Below, in pieces: positions 17,191 to 26,186 of a stretch of DNA of 64,000 nt (its first letter is position 1; the number at the start of each line of letters is the position of its first letter). The position numbers were made by a program, and so were the translations under genes. The DNA comes from Saccharopolyspora elongata (GTDB taxonomy: Bacteria; Actinomycetota; Actinomycetes; Mycobacteriales; Pseudonocardiaceae). Where the stretch lies: NCBI RefSeq assembly GCF_004348985.1, contig NZ_SMKW01000015.1, positions 85,668-149,667 on the forward strand, given 5' to 3'. Below the pieces are notes generated by a model. The model was not told the origin of the DNA. It searched no databases and worked only from the letters and a program-made list of their open reading frames with translations.

Positions 17191-17217
17191 AAGGGCCAGA
17201 TCGTAGACTCTGGCCTC
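17191..17217. promoter_or_regulatory. Candidate operator between yczE-like and MocR genes
   Basis: A 7-bp inverted repeat, GGCCAGA (17194-17200) and TCTGGCC (17209-17215), spans the space just before the MocR start. A related CATCTGGCATC lies at 17174-17184. The 41-bp divergent gap must hold both promoters, so a regulator bound here would affect both genes. MocR ligand-dependent binding to repeats in such gaps is known; this particular site is inferred. Confidence 0.4.
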
Positions 17218-18603
17218 ATGCACACGAGCAGCCACGCGCTCGCCCGGCTGTTGGGCGACTGGTCCGCGGGCCCGGGGCCCGCGCATCGCCGGCTCTCCGA
17301 CCTGATCCGCCTGCTGATCCTCGACGGCCGCCTCCCGCTGGCCACCACGATGCCGGGCGAGCGAGATCTGGCCGCGGTGCTCGGGATCAGCCGCACCACG
17401 GTGGCCACGGCCTACGCCGCGCTGCGCGAGCAGGGCTATCTCAGCGCTCGCGCTCGCTCGCGCAGCCGGACCCGGGTTCCGCCGGGCGGGGACCGACCGG
17501 AGCCGGACACCACCGGCCGGGACCTGATCGACTTCTCCCACGCGGCCCCGCCCGCTCCCGGCGAGGCCCTGCACCAGGCGTACCGCCGGGCGCTGGACCA
17601 GCTCCCCCGCCACCTGCCGCGCCACGGCTATTCGCAGCTCGGGCTGCCCGAGCTGCGCACCGCCATCGCCCGGCGGTACACCGACCGCGGGCTGTCGACG
17701 ACCCCGGACCAGGTCCTGATCACCAGCGGCGCGCAGCACGCCCTCGGGCTGATCGCGCGCACGCTGCTGCGAGACCGGGTCGTCGTCGAGCACCCCACCT
17801 ATCCGCATGCGCTGCAGGTCTTCCGCGCGACCGGGTGCCGGGTCGTTCCGGTCCCGGTCACCGACACCGGGTGGGACGTCGAGAGCCTGTCCGCGGCCAC
17901 CCGCGGCGCCGCGATGGCCTACCTCCTGCCGGACTTCCACAACCCGACCGGCCTCTGCCTGCCCGAGCGGGACCGGGCGGAGCTGCGGCCGGGCTGTCCG
18001 GTGGTGGTGGACGAGACGATGGCGGAGCTCGCCCTCGACGTCGATCCGCCGGTTCCGCTGGCCGCGCACCGCAACGGCGTCATCTCGATCGGCTCGGCGG
18101 CCAAGACCTTCTGGGGCGGCCTGCGGGTCGGGTGGATCCGCGCCGACGCCGATCTCGTCCAGCGGCTCGGGCAGGCGCGGTCCGGGATCGACCTCGGCAC
18201 GCCGGTGGTGGAACAGCTCGCGTGCGCCGAGCTGCTGGGCGAGATCGACAGGCTCCTGCCGGACCGGCTTGCCGACCTCCGGCTGCGCCGTGGCCTGCTG
18301 CTGGACCTGCTGGCCGCGCGCCTGCCCGACTGGACGACCAGCCCGTCCGCGGGCGGCTTGTCGGTGTGGGCGCGGCTCCCCCAGCCGGCGAGCTCGGCGC
18401 TGGCCGCCGTGGCCCCGGAGTTCGGCGTGCGCCTGGCGGCCGGGCCGCGGTTCGGGATCGGCGGCGCGTTCGAGAGCTTCGTGCGACTGCCCTACTCGCT
18501 GGACGCCGCGGCGATGACGGCGGGGATCGACGGCATCGCCGAGGCTTTCGCGGCCGTGCAGGCCGGGCGACGCGCCGACACGCCACCGGCCGCGCTGGCC
18601 TGA
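17218..18603 (+). CDS. MocR/PdxR-family regulator (GntR HTH fused to PLP aminotransferase domain)
   Basis: A 461-residue regulator. Residues 20-85 form a GntR winged helix (LATTMPGERDLAAVLGISRT then TVATAYAALREQGYLSAR). Residues 110-450 resemble fold-type I aminotransferases, with LLPDFHNPTGLCLPE and the PLP-lysine region SIGSAAKTFWGGLRVGW. In this family the aminotransferase half usually senses PLP or amino compounds and does not catalyse. The association with the divergent YczE-like gene points to a YczR-type role rather than control of pyridoxine synthesis, since no pdxST is nearby. Translation begins directly after a candidate operator; the leader is very short. Copy C of the palindromic element follows the stop. 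Confidence 0.92.
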   Translation: MHTSSHALARLLGDWSAGPGPAHRRLSDLIRLLILDGRLPLATTMPGERDLAAVLGISRTTVATAYAALREQGYLSARARSRSRTRVPPGGDRPEPDTTGRDLIDFSHAAPPAPGEALHQAYRRALDQLPRHLPRHGYSQLGLPELRTAIARRYTDRGLSTTPDQVLITSGAQHALGLIARTLLRDRVVVEHPTYPHALQVFRATGCRVVPVPVTDTGWDVESLSAATRGAAMAYLLPDFHNPTGLCLPERDRAELRPGCPVVVDETMAELALDVDPPVPLAAHRNGVISIGSAAKTFWGGLRVGWIRADADLVQRLGQARSGIDLGTPVVEQLACAELLGEIDRLLPDRLADLRLRRGLLLDLLAARLPDWTTSPSAGGLSVWARLPQPASSALAAVAPEFGVRLAAGPRFGIGGAFESFVRLPYSLDAAAMTAGIDGIAEAFAAVQAGRRADTPPAALA

Positions 18604-18604
18604 C

Positions 18605-18783
18605 TCAGAGGCCGTTTCGGAATGGCCACGCCGACTCACCGCGAAGGCCCTCGGCGCCGATGGCGGTTTCGCGCGAAACCGCCATTCCACGTGGGGCAGG
18701 GCGCCGGTTTCGCGCGAAACCGGCGCCCTGCTCACCGGGCGGCCACGTCCACACGTGCCCGCACACCACTCGGAAACGACTCC
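18605..18783. repeat. Paired palindrome element, GCGC-core type, with imperfect terminal inverted repeats (copy C)
   Basis: Two perfect palindromes with TTTCGCGCGAAA cores: 24 bp at 18661-18684 and 34 bp at 18697-18730, centres 41 bp apart. The whole block is bounded by imperfect inverted ends (GGCCGTTTCGGAATGG at 18610-18625 against CCACTCGGAAACGACTCC at 18765-18782, about 16 of 22 positions matching). It fills the space between convergent MocR and BTAD genes. Copy E at 45511-45648 matches it nearly end to end but lacks one palindrome and the spacer, which defines the element at about 175 bp. Confidence 0.85.
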
Positions 18784-21700
18784 TCAGGTCAGGCGGGCGC
18801 GAGCGGCGGCGATCCAGTGCGGCGCCCCGGCTTGCCGCGCGACGGCCGCCGCTTGCCGGTAGTGGTTCCCGGCCGCTTCGCGCCGGTCCAGCGCGGCGGC
18901 GAGGTCGCCCAGGTACTGCGCGACGGGGCCGAGCACGAGCAGGCCGCTGCCCGCACCTGCGAGTTCGCCCGCGGCGGGCTGCAGCAGCTCGTAGACCCGC
19001 GCCATCATCGGCCGGTCCGCGAGCCCGATGGCCAGCACGGCTTCCAGGCACAGGCGTGCCTCGTAGAGCAGATCACGGGGCGAGTCTGGCAGCGCCCGCG
19101 CCGCGTCCCGGGCCTGCTCGCGGTGACCGGCGGCGAGCAGGCCCAGCGGGCGCACCCAGTCCTCGTACGGGCCCCAGTCCGCATTCCAGTCCACTTCGGA
19201 CAGATCCGGCAGGCGCAGGCCCAGCAGGGCGAGCGGGAGGGCGCCCTGCTCCACACCCCGCATCCCGGTGCCCCGCAACCGGATCGTGGCCGCGCGGTAA
19301 GCGGCCTCCGCCCCCGCCGATTCGCCGGAAACCGCCAGCCGCAGCGCGGCGTACCACTCGGTGAATACACCCACCAGGGGAATCTCGTGGCGCTGGGCCA
19401 GCCGGTCGGCTGCCGCCGCGTGCTCGTCGGCGGCGGCGAACTCGGCCAGCGCGCAGTGGGCCTGGATCAGGATCAGGCGGCCGAGCACCTCGAAGGTCAC
19501 CAGGCCGTGGCGTTCCGCCAGCTCGACCAGCTCCGCGCCGATGCGGGCGCGCTGCGGGGCGAGCCCGGCGCGCTGGAAGCACTGCATGAACCGGCCGTTG
19601 AGGGCGAACGCGATCAACGCCGGATCGTCCAGCTCGCGGGCGATCGCCTCGGCCTCGGCGGCGGCCTCGTGCCCGCGTTGCGCCCGCGTGCCGCGCAGTT
19701 CCAGCGCGAGTGTACTGAGCAGCTGGCTGCGTGCTTCGGCCCGGCCGTCCGGCAGGGCCGCCAGGGTGCGCTCGGTGGCCTCGATGACTTGCCGCGCAAC
19801 GTCCTCGTCATCGTTGCGGGTCCAGATCGCGGGCACGTCGAACGCGCCGATCACCCGCGCCGTCAGATCGGGATCGCCGAGCTCGTCGGCCGCGGCGATC
19901 GCTTCGGCGCGGTGCCGCCGGGCCTCGTCGAGCCCGCCCGCGACCGCGAGGGCTCGCACCAGGCCCGTGATCAGCCCGAGCCGGGCGCGCGCGTCGCCGC
20001 TCCCGGAATGGTCGTGGGCCGCGATCGCTTGCCGCCACAGCCGCGCCGCCTCGTGCGGGGCGAACCGCCGCTCGGCCGCCTCGGCCGCCGCCTTGGCGTA
20101 GCGGGCGGCCCGGCCCGCCGTCCGGCGGTCGTCGGCGTGGAAGTAGTGGTGCGCCAGGGATTCCACCTCGCCGGGCCGCAGCTGCTCGATCGTCTCCGCG
20201 ATGGCGGCGTGCCAGCGGGCCCGGCGCAGGCGCGGCGCTTCCTCGTAGAGCGTGTCGCGGATCAGCTCGTGGGTGAACCGCAGCCGGTTCGGGCCCGGTT
20301 CGGCCACGAATCCCATGAGCAGCGCCGATTCGACCACGTCGAGCACCAGGTCCTCGTCGCCGGCCAGCGGGACGAGCAGATCGAGATCGACGTCGCGGCC
20401 GACGACCGCGGCCTGGCGCAGGACCGTGCGCGCCGGCTGCGGCAGCCCGGCCAGGCGACGGCGGATGACGTCCCGCACGCCCGCCGGAACCCCGGAGAGC
20501 GCCTTGCTCCCCTCCGCGTCGAACAGCCGCGTGAGCTCCCGGACGAAGAACGGGTTGCCGCCGCTGCGCCGGTGGATCGCGCGGGTGGTCGCGGCATCCA
20601 GTTCCCGGCCGGTGACCGCGCGGGCGAGCTCGTCCACTTCGGTTTCCGCCAGGCCGCCCAGGTAGACCCGGGTCGGTTCGGCCGGGGCGAAGCGGCCGAG
20701 CGCGTCGGTGAGCGCTGCGGAGATCTCGGTGCTGCGGTAGGTCGCCACGACCAGCACCCGCCGGTCGACGGGCGTCGTCGCCAGGAATGCCAGCAGGGAA
20801 AGGGTTTCCTCGCCGGCCCGGTGCAGGTCGTCGAAGACCAGCAGCACGGGTGCGCGCTCGGCGACGGCGGACAGGTAGGAGGCGGCCGCCCGGTGCATCC
20901 GGAACCGCGCCGCAGCAGGGTCTTCGCCCGCCGCCGGTGGCACGGGCGGCGGATGCCCCGCGGCCGCGAGGGCGGTGGTGATCTCCGTCCAGGGCCACCC
21001 GGCGGGTGCGCCGTCCTGCTCCGGGCTGCGCCCCCAGGCGGTGATCCAGCCGGCTGCCGCGAGCTCGTCGGTCAGGGCTTCGGCGAGCGCGGTCTTGCCT
21101 GCCCCGGCTTCGCCGGAGATCAGCGCCAGCCCCAGGCGGCCGCGTGCGCCGGCGGCCGCGAGCTGCGCGAGCTCGGCCGCGCGGCCGACGATCGGCGGCT
21201 CGACCGGCTGGTCGGCGCTGGCCGGTGCCTCGGCCGGGACGGGCGCCGCGGACAGGTGCGGCGCCTGGCTGAGGATGTCCGCCTCCAGCCGTTGCAGGTC
21301 CCGGCCGGGATCCACGCCCAGCTCGGTCGCCAGGACCTTCCGCGCCTCGCGGAGCACGCCCAGGGCGTCGCCTTGCCGACCGCTGCGGTAGAGCGCGAGC
21401 GCCAGCAGCTGCCAGGCCGTCTCGCGCCAGGGGTGTTCGGCGACCTGGCCTTCCAGATCGGGCACCGCCTCGGCGGCCCGCCCCAGCGCCAAGGCCGCCT
21501 GCGCCCGCCGCTCCACGGCCAGCAGCCGCAGCTCGTCGAGCCTCGAGATCTCGTGACGCGCCCAGGCCCGGTCGTCGAACTCAGCGAGCGCGGGCCCCCG
21601 CCACAGCGCCAGGACCTCGTCCAAAGTGGACAGCGCAGTATCGGCCCGCCCCGCCGCGAGCATGGACGCGGAGTCGCCCACCGCCGCCTCGAACCGCTGG

Positions 21701-22044
21701 GCGTCCACCGATCCGGATGCCGCGCGCAGCGCATAGCCCGGCGCCGCGGTCACCAGCAGCCGGGCGGGCGAGCGGGGCGGCCGGTCCGGTTCGAGAGCTC
21801 GGCGCAAGCTGGAGACGACGGTCCGGACGGTGCCGACCGCGCTCTCCGGCGGGTCGTCCCACAGGTCGTCGATGAGCCGGGTGAGAGGCACGACCCGGCC
21901 CCTGGCGATCAGCAGCCGGGCCAGCACGGCGCGGTGCAGCGGTCCCTTGAGGTCGACCGGGCCGCTCGCACCGACCGCTTCCAGCGGACCGAGCACACCG
22001 AAGGTCACCCTCGACGCACTCACCTGCACAGACACGCCACGCAC
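18784..22044 (-). CDS. AfsR/SARP-like regulator with BTAD and AAA ATPase domains
   Basis: A 1086-residue regulator. Residues 12-105 form an OmpR-type winged helix (VTFGVLGPLEAVGASGPVDL onwards) and about 110-250 the bacterial transcriptional activation domain (helical repeats ending GVDPGRDLQRLEADIL). An ATPase domain follows, with Walker A GEAGAGKTAL near 315 and Walker B LLVFDDLHRAGEE. The long C-terminal half is TPR-like helices (QLLSTLALELR, AEADELGDP-like repeats) for protein contacts. There is no LuxR helix-turn-helix at the C-terminus. Such proteins activate antibiotic or stress genes in response to ATP and partners. No biosynthetic cluster surrounds it; the divergent hydrolase 104 bp away is the likeliest direct target. 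The first codons may be MRGVSV or a later start. Confidence 0.9.
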   Translation of the reverse strand: MRGVSVQVSASRVTFGVLGPLEAVGASGPVDLKGPLHRAVLARLLIARGRVVPLTRLIDDLWDDPPESAVGTVRTVVSSLRRALEPDRPPRSPARLLVTAAPGYALRAASGSVDAQRFEAAVGDSASMLAAGRADTALSTLDEVLALWRGPALAEFDDRAWARHEISRLDELRLLAVERRAQAALALGRAAEAVPDLEGQVAEHPWRETAWQLLALALYRSGRQGDALGVLREARKVLATELGVDPGRDLQRLEADILSQAPHLSAAPVPAEAPASADQPVEPPIVGRAAELAQLAAAGARGRLGLALISGEAGAGKTALAEALTDELAAAGWITAWGRSPEQDGAPAGWPWTEITTALAAAGHPPPVPPAAGEDPAAARFRMHRAAASYLSAVAERAPVLLVFDDLHRAGEETLSLLAFLATTPVDRRVLVVATYRSTEISAALTDALGRFAPAEPTRVYLGGLAETEVDELARAVTGRELDAATTRAIHRRSGGNPFFVRELTRLFDAEGSKALSGVPAGVRDVIRRRLAGLPQPARTVLRQAAVVGRDVDLDLLVPLAGDEDLVLDVVESALLMGFVAEPGPNRLRFTHELIRDTLYEEAPRLRRARWHAAIAETIEQLRPGEVESLAHHYFHADDRRTAGRAARYAKAAAEAAERRFAPHEAARLWRQAIAAHDHSGSGDARARLGLITGLVRALAVAGGLDEARRHRAEAIAAADELGDPDLTARVIGAFDVPAIWTRNDDEDVARQVIEATERTLAALPDGRAEARSQLLSTLALELRGTRAQRGHEAAAEAEAIARELDDPALIAFALNGRFMQCFQRAGLAPQRARIGAELVELAERHGLVTFEVLGRLILIQAHCALAEFAAADEHAAAADRLAQRHEIPLVGVFTEWYAALRLAVSGESAGAEAAYRAATIRLRGTGMRGVEQGALPLALLGLRLPDLSEVDWNADWGPYEDWVRPLGLLAAGHREQARDAARALPDSPRDLLYEARLCLEAVLAIGLADRPMMARVYELLQPAAGELAGAGSGLLVLGPVAQYLGDLAAALDRREAAGNHYRQAAAVARQAGAPHWIAAARARLT

Positions 22045-22148
22045 TGTATAAGCCGCCGCGCGAACCCGGGCGCTGAGCCGCCGTTGACCGGTTGTTGATC
22101 GGCCGCGCGCAGGCTCGACGGGTCAACGCGATACGAGGAAGGCCCACC

Positions 22149-23027
22149 ATGGCACCGACGATCACCGGATTCGACTACCAGCGCGTCACCGTCGCCGACG
22201 GCGTGACGCTCAACGCGGCCGTGGGCGGCTCGGGCAGCCCGATCGTGCTGCTGCACGGCTTCCCGCAGACCCACCTGATGTGGCGGCACGTCGCCGCCGA
22301 CCTCGCCGCCGACCACACCGTCATCTGCCCCGACCTGCGCGGATACGGCGACAGCGACAAGCCCGCCGACACCGCCGGCCGGACCTACTCCAAGCGCACC
22401 ATGGCCGCCGACGTCGTCGCCCTCGCCCGTGCCTTCGGCCACGAGCGCTTCGCGCTGGCCGGGCACGACCGAGGAGCCCTGGTCGCCATCCGCGCCGGCC
22501 TCGACCACCCCGAGACGATCACCCACCTCGCCTCGCTCGACGTCCTGCCGACGCTGGACATGTGGAACGTCATGCACGGCACCTCGGCCGCGGTGGGCTT
22601 CCACCTCTACCTGATGGCCCAGCCGCCCGGCCTGCCGGAACAGATGATCAGCGCCAGCGCCGACGCGTTCTTCGGCCACTTCCTCGACATCTGGGCCCAG
22701 GACCCCGGCGCCATCCCCGCCGACGTCCGCGCCGCCTACCTGACGGCCTCTCGCGAAGCGGTCACCTCGATCGTCGCCGACTACCGCGCTTCGGCTCACG
22801 TCGACGTCGAGCACGACGAGGCCGACCGGAAGTCGGGGAACCGGCTGCGGATGCCGGTGACCGTCCTGCAGCAAGACTGGGGCGCCGTGCTCGGCTTCGA
22901 CGCCGCCGCCCTCTGGCGCGAATGGGCGCCCGACCTCCGCCACGTCCCGGTCTCCTGCGGCCACTTCATGGCCGAAGAAGCCCCGGCGGAGGTCACCAAG
23001 GCCCTGCGCGAACTCCTCACCCGTTGA
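22149..23027 (+). CDS. Alpha/beta hydrolase, haloacetate dehalogenase/epoxide hydrolase-like
   Basis: A 292-residue alpha/beta hydrolase. The oxyanion region is HGFPQTHLMWRHVAADLA, followed by VICPDLRGYGDSDKP. The nucleophile elbow is GHDRGALVA, with Asp as nucleophile as in epoxide hydrolases and fluoro/haloacetate dehalogenases. The catalytic His lies in CGHFMAEEAPAEV. The similarity to DehH1 is strong, but few relatives have been tested, so the substrate is unknown. ATG at 22149 has GAGGAA eleven bases upstream; the longer upstream frame is rejected. It is divergent from the BTAD regulator and followed by a convergent HxlR gene. Confidence 0.88.
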   Translation: MAPTITGFDYQRVTVADGVTLNAAVGGSGSPIVLLHGFPQTHLMWRHVAADLAADHTVICPDLRGYGDSDKPADTAGRTYSKRTMAADVVALARAFGHERFALAGHDRGALVAIRAGLDHPETITHLASLDVLPTLDMWNVMHGTSAAVGFHLYLMAQPPGLPEQMISASADAFFGHFLDIWAQDPGAIPADVRAAYLTASREAVTSIVADYRASAHVDVEHDEADRKSGNRLRMPVTVLQQDWGAVLGFDAAALWREWAPDLRHVPVSCGHFMAEEAPAEVTKALRELLTR

Positions 23028-23045
23028 AGTCGCCCGGCGACTGGG

Positions 23046-23438
23046 TCAGGCGTGCTGCTGCGCGTCGAAGCGGTGGCGGGACGCCTCGATCTCGTCGAGG
23101 TGCATGCGGCTCCACGCGCACATGCCGTTGACCGTGTCGCGGAGCGACCGGCCCGCATCGGTGAGGCGGTACTCGACGCGCGGCGGCACGGTGGGGTGCA
23201 CCGTGCGGTGCACCACGCCGTCGCGTTCGAGCCTTCGCAGGGTCTGGGTGAGCATCTTGTGGCTGATGCCCTCCACCTCGTCCCGCAGTTCGCTGAAGCG
23301 GAGGGTGCGGTCCCGCAGGACCTCGATGATCAGGAGCGACCACTTGCTGGCCACGCCCGTGAAGATCTCGCGGGCGAGGGAGTCGGCACGCACCGCATCA
23401 GCGTCCTCGGGCGCCCGCCCGGCCTGCTCCGAACCCAC
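23046..23438 (-). CDS. HxlR-family winged-helix regulator
   Basis: A 130-residue HxlR regulator. ASKWSLLIIEVLRDRTLRFS, then ELRDEVEGISHKMLTQTLRR and LERDGVVHRTVHPTVPPRVE form the winged helix and wing. The usual N-terminal Cys seen in redox-sensing members (around residue 10-20) is absent, so it probably senses a ligand or acts constitutively. It converges with the hydrolase gene. Upstream, across a 140-bp region with repeated AGTRCCTCGGT, lies only a broken TetR gene, so its original target may be lost. Confidence 0.9.
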   Translation of the reverse strand: MGSEQAGRAPEDADAVRADSLAREIFTGVASKWSLLIIEVLRDRTLRFSELRDEVEGISHKMLTQTLRRLERDGVVHRTVHPTVPPRVEYRLTDAGRSLRDTVNGMCAWSRMHLDEIEASRHRFDAQQHA

Positions 23439-23484
23439 GAAGTTCCCCCTTCGCCCGGAAACGCGTTCCTACTCCACGAAGCGT

Positions 23485-23537
23485 ACTCACCTTCAGTGCC
23501 TCGGTTACCGGAAGAGACCAGTACCTCGGTCGTGAGC
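23485..23537. promoter_or_regulatory. Candidate HxlR operator region
   Basis: AGTGCCTCGGT (23495-23505) and AGTACCTCGGT (23520-23530) form a direct repeat 25 bp apart, framed by ACTCAC and GTGAGC. HxlR dimers commonly bind paired GTAC-type sites upstream of their own gene; this is the only patterned stretch in the gap, so it is a reasonable autoregulatory site. Confidence 0.35.
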
Positions 23538-23579
23538 ATTTTGGAGCGCCATAGCGACCCAAACCACTCACGAGCCGAG

Positions 23580-23814
23580 CTGCACGCGGCGATCCTGGAC
23601 GAGGTCCTGGGCAGCATCGATCCGCCCGTCCGGCGGCGACTGGCGCGAGCGCCTGGAGCAGCTGTTCACCGCCTACACCGCGATGCTCTTCGAGAACCCC
23701 GTCGGCGAAGGGACGCGGCTCCTCGACAACCACGGTGCCGTCCACCTGCACATGCCCGACGACGGCGCCGACCCGGTCGGGGGCCTGCTCGCCCAGTTCG
23801 CCCCGCAGCGCTAG
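23580..23814 (+). pseudogene. Frameshifted remnant of a TetR-type regulator
   Basis: Two plus-strand fragments in different frames make one TetR-like C-terminal domain. Frame one encodes LHAAILDEVLGSIDPPV (from 23580), typical of the helix after the DNA-binding domain. Near 23637 the reading must shift by one base to continue as WRERLEQLFTAYTAMLFENP and on to a TAG at 23812-23814. The helix-turn-helix portion is missing upstream. It touches the end of the convergent DUF4185 gene. The tail past FENP is less TetR-like and may come from a second deletion. Confidence 0.6.
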
Positions 23815-23815
23815 G

Positions 23816-25603
23816 TCACCGGCCGTCGAAGTACACCTCCAGCTCGGCGATCGACGTGAACGTCGCCGTGCCGCCGGGGATTCCGGTGATCCGGACGCCG
23901 TCCCCGGCGATCGGGTCGAACGCGAGCACGTAGGTCTTGTTCGGGCCCGCGGTGCTGTCGTAGGGGTACGCGGGAGCGGTCGTCAGGCCGCTGACGCCCA
24001 CCCAGTTCGCGCCCTGGCGGACCTGCACGGTCAGGTCGCGGGCGAACCAGCCGCCATCCGAGAACATGCTGCCGGTCGTGTAGACGACGCGGTCGATCCA
24101 GTACTCGTCCTGCCAGACGTACCCCCAGAAGTCGGCCTGCTTGCGGGCGCCGTCGAAGCTGTCCTCGCTCTCCCCCCGGACGCCGTTGTTGAGGTAGTCG
24201 CCGTGGCCGTAGTGGGCCGACTTCTCGATGGGGAACGGCCTCCTCCCGGGAGCGGCGAGGTTGTCCGCCGGGTCGGGCGGGTTCTGCCCCGGATCGCCGG
24301 GCCTGCGCGGGGAAACGTGGAACCGGCGCAGCGAGAACTCGTAGTTGGGCAGCCCGCACGCCACGTTCAGGAACCAGTTGGACTGCAACCACATCCGCGT
24401 CCCGTCCGCCGAGACGAACTTGGCCGGGATGGTGGGCGCGTAGCCGCCGTTCTTCGGCCCGGCGCAGGCCGGCTTCGGTTCGCCGGTCTCCGGCGTCGGC
24501 ACGTCGTGGCCGCCCGGCACGGGGAGCAGCCGGGCGCGGCCGGGGCGGCCGAACCAGGGCTGGGCGCCGAAGTCCTTCGACATGAACAGCCGCCAAGGCC
24601 CCCACGGCGCCGGTGCCTCGTAGAACTCGAAGGTGTACTCGGTCCACGAGGTGTAGATGAACCGGCGCAGCGGGGCGTTGTAGAGGACGCCGCCCTGGGA
24701 GACCACGGTCAGATCGCGGCGGCCTTCGCCGTGCAGGTCGGCGTACAGCCGCCGTTCGTCGGTGAGCACCGGCGCCTTCTCGCCGATGCTTGCGCTCCAC
24801 TGTGGACTGCCGTCGCTCCCCGCCCCGGCGTAGAACCGCCAGGTGTCCCGCTGCTGGATCGAGTTCCGGGGAACCCGGGCCAGGTACAGGCTCGTCGGCG
24901 AAGTCACCTCGTTGCTGTAGGAATCGCGCCAGTTGCCGTCCAGGCCGTAGGCGTACACGTACCCGGCGTTCTCCGGGCCTAGCGACCGGGCGTGCTCCTG
25001 GCTGCGGCCGAAGTCGAGGAACATCACGGTGGTGAAGACGTGGCCGGTGAACATCGGTTCGGACGACTGCTGCCAGGTGAGCCCGTAGTCCTCCGACTTG
25101 ACGACGGTGGCGTCCACGGCGTCGTCGAACGCGGTGGACGCGGGCGCGAAGCGCAGGTCCTGCACCGCCAGGTACAGCTCGTCCCGGCCGTCGCCGTTGC
25201 CGTCGACGGCGACGATGCCGGTGGGTTTCGCGTTGTACAGCTTGGGATCGGCGTGGGGCTTGGCGACCGCGTCGCCGGCGGCCAGCCGTTCGCCGCGCAG
25301 GCCGGTCTCGGGCGTTCCGGCGATCCGGTTCACCACGATGGCCGCCATCGGATCGTCGCCGAAGCCCTGGCCGTCTCCGTTGGCCGTGTAGACGTAATCG
25401 TCGTCCGCCCAGCAGGTCGGCCACAGGTCACCGGTGCTGTCGGTGGTGACGGTGGCGGCGTACTCGCTGAACGCGGTCGCGAAGAACGTGCTGGCCGGAT
25501 CGGCGACGGTCAGGCCTTGCGCCTCGCCCGCGCGCGGCACGCCGCCGAGGAGCACCGCGCCCGCACCCGCGAGCGAGAGCTTGACGAACTCGCGCCGGTC
25601 CAC
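23816..25603 (-). CDS. Secreted DUF4185-like protein with C-terminal discoidin-like domain, Tat signal
   Basis: A 595-residue exported protein. The N-terminus MDRREFVKLSLAGAGAVLLG fits a twin-arginine signal (RREFVK) ending near AGEAQG. The body (about 35-420) has beta-propeller-like repeats with aspartate-rich turns such as VDGNGDGRDEL and WPTCWADDDYVYTANGDGQG, resembling DUF4185/sialidase-fold proteins. The C-terminal 140 residues (VWQDEYWIDRVVYTTGSMF to IAELEVYFDGR) resemble an F5/8 type C or discoidin carbohydrate-binding domain. It probably binds or degrades an extracellular glycan, though no catalytic residue set is certain. The gene follows a deleted sugar-porter gene in the same direction, so both may once have formed a sugar-uptake unit. 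Confidence 0.75.
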   Translation of the reverse strand: MDRREFVKLSLAGAGAVLLGGVPRAGEAQGLTVADPASTFFATAFSEYAATVTTDSTGDLWPTCWADDDYVYTANGDGQGFGDDPMAAIVVNRIAGTPETGLRGERLAAGDAVAKPHADPKLYNAKPTGIVAVDGNGDGRDELYLAVQDLRFAPASTAFDDAVDATVVKSEDYGLTWQQSSEPMFTGHVFTTVMFLDFGRSQEHARSLGPENAGYVYAYGLDGNWRDSYSNEVTSPTSLYLARVPRNSIQQRDTWRFYAGAGSDGSPQWSASIGEKAPVLTDERRLYADLHGEGRRDLTVVSQGGVLYNAPLRRFIYTSWTEYTFEFYEAPAPWGPWRLFMSKDFGAQPWFGRPGRARLLPVPGGHDVPTPETGEPKPACAGPKNGGYAPTIPAKFVSADGTRMWLQSNWFLNVACGLPNYEFSLRRFHVSPRRPGDPGQNPPDPADNLAAPGRRPFPIEKSAHYGHGDYLNNGVRGESEDSFDGARKQADFWGYVWQDEYWIDRVVYTTGSMFSDGGWFARDLTVQVRQGANWVGVSGLTTAPAYPYDSTAGPNKTYVLAFDPIAGDGVRITGIPGGTATFTSIAELEVYFDGR

Positions 25604-25604
25604 G

Positions 25605-25988
25605 TCATCCCTCCGGCCGGAAGCGGGCGCCTCGCCGGAAGGCCCGCTCCAGCGATTCCAGGCTCCGCTGCTTGGTCTCCGGCACGCACCACCAGACGAT
25701 CACGCCCGCGGCGGCGTAGCCGGTGAACACGACCCCGGCGGCGAGCAGGACGCGCTGCCGCCCGAGCCGGTCGGCCGCCGGCCCGCTGCCCAAGGCCCCC
25801 ACCATCGCCCCGACGGCGGTCGAGCTGACGACGGCGCCCTTGAGCAGCGGGGTGAGCGGCAGCTCGTGTGGGATGAACAGGATGGCGGCCGAGATGATCC
25901 CGTTGTCGTAACCGAAGAGGATCGCCGCCGGCGACCCCAGCGCGTAAACGCGCCGGGTGACCTGGGACTTCGAGGACGGCGCTGCCAT
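25605..25988 (-). pseudogene. Sugar-porter MFS gene with large in-frame internal deletion
   Basis: The frame encodes 127 residues that join the two ends of a sugar-porter transporter. The start has helix 1 (ALGSPAAILFGYDNGIISAA) and helix 2 with GSGPAADRLGRQRVL. The end has WWCVPETKQRSLESLE, the PETK motif that follows helix 12. About 300 residues containing roughly nine helices are missing, while the frame is kept. A good GGAGG site precedes the ATG at 25988. The product cannot transport, though it would be translated. It sits one base from the DUF4185 gene start region, showing that an upstream partner was lost. Confidence 0.75.
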
Positions 25989-26186
25989 CGACCACCTCCA
26001 CGCGGCAACGGGCACCGGGGAGGGACGAGCAAGTGAGCTCCGATCGCGCCGCCCCCTCGACGCGCCCATCACACCCCTGGTACCCCGCCCGCGGGACCGC
26101 AATACCTTCGACGCGCCGGTTCCAGCTGCGCGGAGCATCCCGCAACCCACCGTCCTGGCGTCGGTCACCAGCTGATTGCGCAGGTC

